From assembly GCA_020201295.1 (NCBI GenBank), contig JAIVHA010000030.1:4654-10777 (forward strand): a stretch of DNA of 6,124 nucleotides, written 5' to 3'. The stretch is from Lysobacteraceae bacterium. Lineage in GTDB: Bacteria > Pseudomonadota > Gammaproteobacteria > DSM-19610. Position numbers and translations under genes: made by a program. Of this stretch, positions 1 through 4,548 are shown in pieces (position 1 is the stretch's first letter; every line of letters starts with the position of its first letter). Under the pieces are notes generated by a model, which did no database searches, had not been told where the DNA came from, and worked only from the letters and a program-made list of their open reading frames with translations.

Positions 1-387
1 GTCTGCGGCATGTACCCGGCACGCTACCCGCGCTGGGCGGCGCAACTGATCTTCAAGGACGGCAAGGCAGTTTTCTTCGATTCACCCCTGGAGCTGTTCC
101 GCTTCCTGCTGGACATGGGGCATTACCACGACGCCCATGGCCCGGACGATGTGGCGCGTGCCTATGTCAGCGACGCAGGGGATGGTCGCTGGGTATCCAT
201 TGTGGAGGCGCATTTCGTGGAGGGTTCAGGATTGCTGGGCCCGATGCGTAACCCGGACCTGCCCGCATTCGCGGAGCTGGAGGCCGCGGAGACCTTCGTG
301 GCCGAACGGGGCGGACGCCTGATACGCATGGAGCAGGTCACACTGGACCTGCTCCATGCGCTGGAGGGTGCGGGCCACCCGCAGTAG
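1..387 (+). CDS. nosL: NosL-family copper-binding lipoprotein, C-terminal part (5' end outside window)
   Basis: NosL is an outer-membrane or periplasmic lipoprotein that binds Cu(I) and helps deliver copper to the active-site cluster of nitrous oxide reductase NosZ. The reading frame is open from base 1 and begins VCGM, the family's conserved copper-site motif (usually CxVCGM), so the first ATG at base 10 is the motif methionine and not the start. The signal peptide and lipobox must lie to the left. Further family marks are the QLIFKDGKAVFFDS segment, the VEGSGLLGPM loop near the middle and the late AAETFVAERGGRLI segment, the family's A-x-x-F-x-x-x-x-GG pattern. The PM-G of typical members is PMRNPDLPAF here, a small deviation. 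It ends TAG and faces the cytochrome gene with only 7 nt between the stop codons; no convincing terminator hairpin is visible there. The rest of the nos cluster is probably to the left (inference). Family identity is fairly secure; partner specificity is not testable here. Confidence 0.85.
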   Translation, partial: VCGMYPARYPRWAAQLIFKDGKAVFFDSPLELFRFLLDMGHYHDAHGPDDVARAYVSDAGDGRWVSIVEAHFVEGSGLLGPMRNPDLPAFAELEAAETFVAERGGRLIRMEQVTLDLLHALEGAGHPQ

Positions 388-394
388 CAGTTCC

Positions 395-802
395 TTACTG
401 GGATTGTTCCACCATGTAATCGACGGCGGCCTTGGTGTTTTCGTCGCTCAGGGAGGGGTTGCCGCCCTTGGCGGGCATCATGCCCTTCTCGCCGGTGAAG
501 CCCTCGATGGAATGCTTGTACAGCACGTCCATGCCCTGGGCGATACGGGGTGCCCATTCATCCTGGTTGCCGGGAATGGGTGCACCGGCGGCGCCGGAGG
601 CGTGGCACATGGCGCAGGTCATGCCGTAGGCCTTCTTGCCGGCTGCGTTGGTCGGTGCCTCCGGTGCGGCAGCCGTGGCTTGCGGTGCGGCGCTTTTGGT
701 CGGGGGCGCCGGCGGAGCCGACTGCGCGGTCTCTTCCTGCTGGCCGCAGGCGGCGAGCAGCAGGGCAGTGGTGGCGGTCAGGATAAGGATGATCTGCTTC
801 AT
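395..802 (-). CDS. cytochrome c5-like monoheme c-type cytochrome lipoprotein
   Basis: A 135-residue periplasmic electron carrier predicted to be tethered by lipid. Residues 1-19 form a lipoprotein signal ending in the lipobox LAAC, with Cys19 as the acylated residue. Residues about 20-54 are a flexible Ala/Pro/Gln-rich linker. The heme domain begins near residue 55, with the covalent heme site CAMCH at 63-67 and the axial methionine most likely Met109 in GMMPAKGGNP. The segments WAPRIAQGMD and NPSLSDENTKAAVDYM match the cytochrome c5 family closely, and the length suits a c5 domain plus linker. The start ATG is supported by a Shine-Dalgarno AGGAG at 809-813, seven bases upstream of the start. 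It converges on nosL and is divergent from the PA2779-like gene. A role passing electrons to a periplasmic reductase such as NosZ is an attractive inference from the neighbour, but the sequence does not show it. Heme-protein identity is very secure; the exact physiological partner is unknown. Confidence 0.93.
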   Translation of the reverse strand: MKQIILILTATTALLLAACGQQEETAQSAPPAPPTKSAAPQATAAAPEAPTNAAGKKAYGMTCAMCHASGAAGAPIPGNQDEWAPRIAQGMDVLYKHSIEGFTGEKGMMPAKGGNPSLSDENTKAAVDYMVEQSQ

Positions 803-1110
803 GTCGGGCTCCTAGAGTTGATTGTTACGGGTCGCGTCTGCCGAGTGGACACAGGTCCAGGATCGCCATGCAGGTCGCAAGGATAAAAGAAGTTCGAAGT
901 ATACCACTTTCATTCGGGCCTGAAGCCTGCCTGGGTCAAGGCGCCCGAGCCCATCCTGTAGTGGATTGGCGACAGATTGGGAATCACGGCTGGTTGTGCG
1001 ACTATACCCGGGATTCCACCGCTGCGCACTTGACCGGGCACGGGGGGACGGCGCTAGCGTGGGGCCGTCTGAATGCAACCGCTGTATATCACTCATCCAA
1101 GGAGAATAAA
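803..1110. other. divergent intergenic region between cytochrome and PA2779-like genes
   Basis: These 308 bases separate two divergently transcribed genes. The left part holds the cytochrome's ribosome binding site and its probable extended -10 promoter. The right end holds AGGAG at 1100-1104, six bases before the ATG at 1111. For the rightward gene only weak promoter candidates can be seen: TTGGGA (977-982) with TATACC (1003-1008) at a long 20-nt spacing, and TTGACC (1030-1035) without a good -10. The frame of the PA2779-like gene stays open back to 868, but the composition there does not look like protein. No tRNA, riboswitch-like fold or repeat was recognised. Confidence 0.6.
898..906 (-). 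promoter_or_regulatory. probable extended -10 promoter for the cytochrome gene
   Basis: Read on the minus strand, the bases are TGGTATACT, that is a TATACT -10 hexamer preceded by the TGn extension. Transcription would start about 890, leaving a leader of nearly 90 nt before the ATG at 802. No good -35 lies at the usual spacing, which is acceptable for extended -10 promoters of the sigma-70 type. A TTGACC further upstream on that strand is about 30 nt away, too far to pair with it. The assignment rests on sequence resemblance alone. Confidence 0.4.
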
Positions 1111-1503
1111 ATGTCGATCAATCCTGCTAAATTCCTGCTTGGTCTCGTGTGCGCCCTGGCCCTCGCGGCAGGGTCCTTCAGTACAGCCTTTGCCGGCATG
1201 GTCGGTACCGAACAGCTGCTGGTTGCCGAACAGGTGCAGATGGACCGCGTGCAATTGCTGGCCACCCTGTCCCGCGCCGAAGTGAAGCAGCAGCTGAGCG
1301 ACATGGGCGTGGATCCCCGCCAGGCCGCCGAGCGTGTGGCGCGCATGACCGATGCCGAGATCGCGGCGCTGTCCGAGGGCCTTGGCGACCTGCCGGCCGG
1401 TTCGGGCGTGCTGGGCGCCGTCGTGTTGATCTTTGTCGTATTCGTCATCACCGACGTGATCGGCGCCACGGACATCTTCCCCTTCATCCATCCGGTCAAC
1501 TAG
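1111..1503 (+). CDS. PA2779 family small membrane protein
   Basis: A 130-residue protein of a conserved family of unknown function, named after PA2779 of Pseudomonas aeruginosa and usually encoded just before a PA2778-family cysteine peptidase, as here. Residues 1-28 look like a cleavable signal peptide: Lys7, then a hydrophobic core, then AFA before Gly29. The mature part begins GMVGTEQLL and has a helical, charged middle (about 40-90), including the segment VDPRQAAERVARMTDAEIAAL. A single C-terminal membrane helix follows at about 100-118 (GVLGAVVLIFVVFVITDVIG), ending in the family-typical short tail with FPF. This predicts a periplasmic domain anchored at its C-terminus. The start is chosen at 1111 because AGGAG lies six bases upstream and the signal peptide begins there; the longer open frame from 868 has neither. 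Whether it is a partner or a substrate of the downstream peptidase is unknown. Confidence 0.85.
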   Translation: MSINPAKFLLGLVCALALAAGSFSTAFAGMVGTEQLLVAEQVQMDRVQLLATLSRAEVKQQLSDMGVDPRQAAERVARMTDAEIAALSEGLGDLPAGSGVLGAVVLIFVVFVITDVIGATDIFPFIHPVN

Positions 1504-1505
1504 CC

Positions 1506-1522
1506 AGGGGGGCTTAACCCCT
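1506..1522 (+). other. small hairpin over the purine-rich ribosome-binding tract of the PA2778-like gene
   Basis: AGGGG (1506-1510) pairs with CCCCT (1518-1522) around a 7-nt loop GGCTTAA, three bases after the stop codon of the PA2779-like gene. The G-run is the only Shine-Dalgarno-like sequence before the peptidase, so the fold could hide it from the ribosome until the upstream gene is translated. The stem is short and this is a speculative reading. Confidence 0.3.
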
Positions 1523-1524
1523 GC

Positions 1525-2419
1525 TTGCGGGCCATTTTCCCATCGGCCTGGCGGCACTGTTGGTCAGCCTGCTGCTGGCTGGCTGCGCTGCGGTCCCGCA
1601 GACCCGTTCGTTGACGGCATCCCCGCCGGCCGGGCTGCCGGAAGACATCGAGCTCGTCGATGTGCCCTTTTTCCCACAAGAGGCCTATCAATGCGGCCCC
1701 GCTGCCCTGGCCACCCTGTTACAGGACCAGGGCGTCCCGGTGGCGCCCGAAGCACTGGTGCCCGAGGTCTATGTGCCGGCCCGGCAAGGCAGCCTGCAGG
1801 CGGAGATGCTGGCGGCGGCCCGGGCACGCGGGCTGGTGGCCTATCCCCTGCGCCCCGAACTGGACGCGATCCTGCGTGAAGTGGCCGCTGGGCGGCCGGT
1901 GCTGGTGCTGCAGAACCTGGGCCTTGCCTGGCTGCCGTACTGGCACTATGCCGTGATCGTGGGCTATGACCTGGCGCGTGGTGAGATCGTGCTGCGCTCC
2001 GGCCTGCATGAGCGTCATGTGAATGGCTTCGCGCGCTTCGAGCGTACCTGGCGCCGCGCCGGCCGCTGGGCCTTCGTGGTGACCCCGCGACCGCCGCCGA
2101 GGCCTATGCGACGGCCACGCGCCACTGGCCGGAGCAAGCGGCAGGCTGGTTCGGCCTGGCGAACTCGCACTACGCCCTGGGTCGCTATGCCGAAGCGGAA
2201 ACCGCGCTGCGTTCACTGCTGAAACGTGAGCCAGGCTTGGCCATGGCCTGGAACAACCTGGCCCATGTGCTGGCGGCACGCGGCTGCGGTGCACAGGCGC
2301 GCCAAGCCGCCGCCCGCGCCCTGCGGGTGGAGCCGCATGACACCCGCTACCGGAGCACCGCGGAGCAGATGCAGGAAGTGACGGAAGGCGAGTGTTTCAA
2401 TGGGGTCAGACTCGATTGA
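1525..2419 (+). pseudogene. PA2778 family C39-like cysteine peptidase lipoprotein with TPR tail, frameshifted
   Basis: This is a predicted lipid-anchored papain-like (C39-like) peptidase of the PA2778 family; no substrate is known to me. The main frame is open from 1518 to the stop at 2220-2222. It encodes a lipoprotein signal with lipobox LAGC (Cys codon 1584-1586), the region ELVDVPFFPQ, the catalytic-Cys motif QCGPAA (Cys codon 1692-1694) and the catalytic-His motif WHYAVIVGYD (His codon 1944-1946), then LRSG. After FVVTP (codons up to 2087) this frame turns into Arg/Pro-rich nonsense. The minus-one frame continues as PATAAEAY and two TPR repeats to a TGA at 2417-2419. One missing C in the run at 2083-2086 explains this. 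The start is also unclear. The only usual start codon in the main frame, TTG 1560, leaves almost no signal peptide. TTG 1525 in another frame would give LRAIF joining PIGLAALL if one T or C were missing near 1535-1541; CTG 1521 is the in-frame alternative. Genuine mutation and sequencing error cannot be told apart here. Confidence 0.83.
2084..2419 (+). other. TPR tail of the PA2778-like gene, displaced into the minus-one frame
   Basis: Read in the frame starting CCC at 2084, this stretch encodes about 111 residues beginning PATAAEAYATA. It contains two tetratricopeptide-like repeats. The first runs around AGWFGLANSHYALGRYAEAE and ends LLKREP; the second runs around AWNNLAHVLAARG and ends ALRVEP. 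Both show the usual small and aromatic pattern and the closing proline. TPR repeats bind other proteins, so in the intact protein this would be a docking module C-terminal to the peptidase. An internal ATG at 2237 exists, but it would start inside the repeats. The last codons (ECFNGVRLD) are specified by DNA leading into the palindrome at 2402-2423, so the original C-terminus may have been altered by that repeat. Confidence 0.8.
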
Positions 2420-2423
2420 CCCC
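2402..2423. repeat. GGGGTCA/TGACCCC palindrome overlapping the TPR-frame stop codon
   Basis: A perfect 7-bp inverted repeat, GGGGTCA (2402-2408) and TGACCCC (2417-2423), encloses an 8-nt loop GACTCGAT. The TGA of the TPR frame is the first three bases of the right arm. It abuts the REP element that follows, with one base between them. From memory, GGGGTCAGA-type palindromes recur in many proteobacterial genomes as short dispersed repeats; without a genome search that is an inference. There is no T-run after it, so a classical intrinsic terminator is unlikely. Confidence 0.6.
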
Positions 2424-2424
2424 T

Positions 2425-2489
2425 GTAGGAGCGGCCTTCGGCCGCGAACCGTTGTGGCAATCCCGTTCGCGGGCAGAGCCCGCTCCTAC
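2425..2489. repeat. dimeric REP element (BIME-like), copy 1, mixed arms
   Basis: Two REP units in inverted orientation, each starting with GTAG at its outer edge. The left arm (2425-2448) has the core GCGGCC TTC GGCCGC, and the right arm (2466-2489) has GCGGGC TCT GCCCGC when read from its own outer end. The spacer is 17 nt. Each arm is a hairpin by itself, and the pair can also fold together. GTAGGAG-type REPs of Pseudomonas, Stenotrophomonas and relatives are thought to be moved by RAYT (Y1 family) transposases; none is encoded here. It lies between the converging PA2778-like gene and nth, where it may also stop or stabilise transcripts. Confidence 0.9.
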
Positions 2490-2581
2490 AAGGGCCTGTG
2501 GGTAACAACGGGGTCGGGCTTGTATGGCACTCAGTATCGATTGGCGCCATGGCCGGTTTCCTGACGGGATCTTGAATAAGA

Positions 2582-3217
2582 TCAATCCTCGGACTTGTGC
2601 TTGTACTCGCACAGGTCCTCGATCACGCAACTGCCACAGCGCGGTTTGCGCGCGATGCAGGTGTAACGCCCGTGCAGAATGAGCCAGTGGTGGGCATCCT
2701 GGCGGAATTCCTCCGGCGTGAACTTCTCCAGCTTGCGCTCCACTTCCAGCACGTTCCTGCCCGGGGCGATGCCGGTGCGGTTGGCGACGCGGAAGATGTG
2801 GGTGTCCACGGCGATGGTGGGCTGGCCGAAGGCGGTATTGAGGATGACATTGGCGGTCTTGCGGCCCACGCCGGGCAGGGCCTCCAGGGCGGCGCGTTCG
2901 TGCGGCACCTTGCCACCATGTTGTGTCACCAGCATTTCGCAGGCCTTGATGAGGTTTCTGGCCTTGGTGTTGAACAGGCCGATGGTCTTGATGTGTTCCT
3001 TCAGGCCTGCCTCGCCCAGCTTCAGCATGGCCGCCGGCGTCTTCACCTTCCTGAACAGGGCGGCGGTGGCCTTGTTGACGCCCTTGTCGGTGGCCTGGGC
3101 CGACAGCACCACCGCCACCAGCAGCTGGAATTCGTTGCCGTAGAGCAGCTCGGTGGTGGGGGCGGGATTTTCGGCGCGCAGGCGGGTGAAGATCTCGATC
3201 CGTTTCTGTCGGTTCAT
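2582..3217 (-). CDS. nth: endonuclease III (DNA glycosylase/AP lyase)
   Basis: Nth removes oxidised pyrimidines from DNA and cuts the resulting abasic site by beta-elimination, acting in cytoplasmic base excision repair. The protein is 211 residues, the same length as the E. coli enzyme. The helix-hairpin-helix LPGVGRKTANV lies at 114-124 with catalytic Lys120; catalytic Asp138 is in VDTH. The four cysteines of the 4Fe-4S cluster are Cys187, 194, 197 and 203 in the standard 6-2-5 spacing. SAQATDKGVN near residue 39 is also family-typical. The start is fixed by the ATGA overlap with the rnfE stop, which suggests translational coupling, and by the conserved length. Nth ends the rnf operon, as in many Gammaproteobacteria. 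Its stop codon sits in a small 6-bp hairpin (GATCTT 2568-2573 with AAGATC 2578-2583) that lacks a T-run. Identity is very secure and the gene looks intact. Confidence 0.97.
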   Translation of the reverse strand: MNRQKRIEIFTRLRAENPAPTTELLYGNEFQLLVAVVLSAQATDKGVNKATAALFRKVKTPAAMLKLGEAGLKEHIKTIGLFNTKARNLIKACEMLVTQHGGKVPHERAALEALPGVGRKTANVILNTAFGQPTIAVDTHIFRVANRTGIAPGRNVLEVERKLEKFTPEEFRQDAHHWLILHGRYTCIARKPRCGSCVIEDLCEYKHKSED

Positions 3218-3729
3218 GCCGGCTGGCTGGCGGGGGCGGCCTCGGGTTCCTCGAGCTGACGGGGTCTGGCGTGCAGGCGGCCGTCGATGACATTCTTCAG
3301 GGCGATGAGCAGGCCCAGGCCGATGAAGGCGCCCGGCGGCAGGATGGCGATGAGGAAACCACGATAATCGGCCAGGATGGTGATGCCGAGGTCGCGCGCC
3401 GCTTCGCCGAACATGAGGTGGGCGTTGGCGAACAGGGTGCCCTGGCCGATGATCTCGCGCATGCCGCCCAGGGCCATGAGCACCAGGGTGAAGCCGATGC
3501 CCATGGTCAGGGCATCGATGAAGGAAGGCAGTACCGGCTGCTTGGAGGCGAAGGCCTCGGCGCGACCGATGATGGCGCAGTTGGTGACGATCAGGGCGAT
3601 GAAGATGCCGAGGATGACCAGGCTGGAGGTGATGGCCAGCAGCGGACACAGGCCGAGCAGCTGCACCAGGCCGACGTTGTTGGTCCAGAGACCGTCACGG
3701 GCGATGGTCTTGAGTTCGCTGTTTGCCAT
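3214..3729 (-). CDS. rnfE: Rnf/Rsx electron transport complex subunit E, with an internal in-frame deletion
   Basis: RnfE is an integral membrane subunit of the Rnf complex. With RnfA it forms the membrane core and helps hold an intramembrane iron-sulfur centre through conserved cysteines. Family marks are GLW-NN-LVQLLGLCPLLA at 13-32 (Cys28), LIVTNCAIIGRAEAFA at 46-61 (Cys51), GMREIIGQGTLF near 90-100 and ILPPGAFIGLGLLIALK near 129-145. At 171 residues it is short: RnfE/RsxE proteins usually have about 200-235. The loss is localised. In E. coli RsxE, as I recall it, the two cysteines are about 83 residues apart; here they are 23 apart. So about 60 residues, roughly two membrane helices and their loop, are missing at about residues 35-38 (nt 3616-3627). 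The frame is kept. The start ATG has a weak GAAGG ten bases upstream and lies behind two REP elements; the stop overlaps the nth start. Function with this deletion is doubtful. Confidence 0.92.
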   Translation of the reverse strand: MANSELKTIARDGLWTNNVGLVQLLGLCPLLAITSSLVILGIFIALIVTNCAIIGRAEAFASKQPVLPSFIDALTMGIGFTLVLMALGGMREIIGQGTLFANAHLMFGEAARDLGITILADYRGFLIAILPPGAFIGLGLLIALKNVIDGRLHARPRQLEEPEAAPASQPA

Positions 3730-3917
3730 CTGCGTTCTGCCTTCGGTTACAGGATTTCCTGGCGGTCATGTAGGAGCGGGCTCTGCCCGCGAATGAACCA
3801 GGCACGAACCGTTCGCGGGCAGAGCCCGCTCCTACGGGCGGTACATCGAACCTTGTAGGAGCGGCCTCCGGCCGCGAACCGGCGGCGCTCCGAACCGTTC
3901 GCGGCCGGAGGCCGCTC
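3730..3917. other. REP-filled gap splitting the rnf operon between rnfG and rnfE
   Basis: All other gene junctions in this operon overlap or are one base apart, but here 188 bases separate rnfG from rnfE. Nearly all of it is two REP dimers 19 nt apart, plus about 40 bases before rnfE that carry its weak ribosome binding site. No promoter with both hexamers was recognised. In the transcript the two strong hairpins would lie between rnfG and rnfE-nth and may lower or separately stabilise the distal part (inference from known REP effects). Confidence 0.8.
3770..3835. repeat. dimeric REP element, copy 2, both arms of GGGC type
   Basis: The arms at 3770-3793 and 3812-3835 are exact 24-nt inverted copies, each beginning GTAGGAGCGGGC at its outer edge with inner hairpin GCGGGC TCT GCCCGC. 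They are separated by an 18-nt spacer. The right arm is identical to the right arm of copy 1. It lies in the rnfG-rnfE gap. Confidence 0.93.
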
Positions 3918-3920
3918 CTA
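3855..3920. repeat. dimeric REP element, copy 3, both arms of GGCC type, supplying the rnfG stop codon
   Basis: The arms at 3855-3878 and 3898-3920 are perfect inverted copies over 23 nt, with inner hairpin GCGGCC TCC GGCCGC and a 19-nt spacer. The left arm differs from the left arm of copy 1 by one loop base (TCC against TTC). The outermost base of the right arm has diverged. On the minus strand the arm reads TAGGAGCGG, and this TAG is the rnfG stop codon, so the element sits exactly at the gene's end. Confidence 0.93.
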
Positions 3921-4547
3921 TTCGGGTTCGGTCGGCGGCGCGAACAGCTTGTCGCGGTGCTGTTCGAAGTATATCAGGCTTTTACGCACCGCATTCACCA
4001 CCGCGCGCGGGGTTACCGTGGCGCCGGTGAACTGGTCGAACACGCCGCCGTCACGGCGTACCCGCCACTGGGCGGCGGGGGGATCGCCGAGACTGCGGCC
4101 AGTGAAATCCAGGATCCAGTCGCTGCGTTCGGCCTCTATGGCATCGCCCAGCCCCGGGGTTTCCCGGTGGCTGAGCACCCGCACACCAATCAGGGTGCCT
4201 TCGGGGTCGATGCCCACCAGCAGCCGGACGGCACCGCTATAGCCATCCGGGGCCTCCGGTGTCAGCACCAGGGCCACCGGTTCGCCATCGCGACGCGCAC
4301 GATAGACCTGTACAGGATCACGTCTGCCGAGCAGGGTAGGATCCCGCACCTCGATGACATCGCGGAACAGGTCGTTGGTGTGGCTGTCCGGCGGCACCAG
4401 CACATGCAGGTTGCGCAGCAGGGCGGCGCGTTCATTGGCGGCAATGCGTGCCTTGGTGTTCTCGAAGGTGTAGGCCACCAGTGACGCACCGATGATGGTG
4501 AACAGGCTCAACAGGATGCCGGTGAACAGGATGGTGCGGTAACGCAT
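3918..4547 (-). CDS. rnfG: Rnf/Rsx electron transport complex subunit G (covalent flavoprotein)
   Basis: RnfG carries a covalently bound FMN on the periplasmic side of the membrane and passes electrons within the Rnf complex. The protein is 209 residues. An N-terminal membrane anchor spans about 5-26, followed by a soluble domain with the FMN-binding fold: YSGAVRLLVGID near 103-114, VLSHRETPGLGD at 124-135, and the flavinylation motif FTGATVTP at 173-180, in which Thr177 is the expected attachment residue. The length is normal. The start is one base after the rnfD stop (TGA C ATG), with AAGGG in the end of rnfD as ribosome binding site, so it is probably translationally coupled. Its TAG stop is provided by REP copy 3, so the last residues (PPTEPE) may differ from the ancestral tail. 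A flavin transferase (ApbE) is needed to attach FMN and is not encoded here. Confidence 0.95.
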   Translation of the reverse strand: MRYRTILFTGILLSLFTIIGASLVAYTFENTKARIAANERAALLRNLHVLVPPDSHTNDLFRDVIEVRDPTLLGRRDPVQVYRARRDGEPVALVLTPEAPDGYSGAVRLLVGIDPEGTLIGVRVLSHRETPGLGDAIEAERSDWILDFTGRSLGDPPAAQWRVRRDGGVFDQFTGATVTPRAVVNAVRKSLIYFEQHRDKLFAPPTEPE

Positions 4548-4548
4548 G

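Noticed and set aside
1078..1092. TATATC as a -10 element for the PA2779-like gene
   Set aside because: No -35 lies upstream at suitable spacing, and transcription would begin almost inside the Shine-Dalgarno, leaving too short a leader.
812..1096. Minus-strand open frame in the divergent intergenic region
   Set aside because: It lies over the promoter and leader of the cytochrome gene, has no recognisable motif, and its translation has low-complexity composition typical of chance frames in GC-rich DNA.
868..1110. Long upstream in-frame extension of the PA2779-like gene
   Set aside because: The frame is open, but it has no ribosome binding site at its start, does not look like protein, and would bury the clear signal peptide that begins at 1111 behind AGGAG.
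2080..2090. Programmed minus-one frameshift in the PA2778-like gene
   Set aside because: The ACC CCG context is not an X XXY YYZ slippery heptamer and no clear downstream stimulatory fold was identified, so a single-base loss is simpler.
2597..3259. Plus-strand open frame opposite nth
   Set aside because: The minus strand encodes an intact endonuclease III with all catalytic and cluster residues; the opposite frame is a GC-rich shadow.
3271..3858. Plus-strand open frame opposite rnfE and the REP elements
   Set aside because: It is a shadow of rnfE, rich in Gly, Asp and His from reverse reading of a membrane protein gene, and runs through the REP palindromes.
3770..3920. CRISPR-like or intrinsic-terminator reading of the repeated palindromes
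   Set aside because: The units are inverted dimers with GTAG feet, not direct repeats with unique spacers, and no T-run follows them, so REP/BIME is the better explanation.
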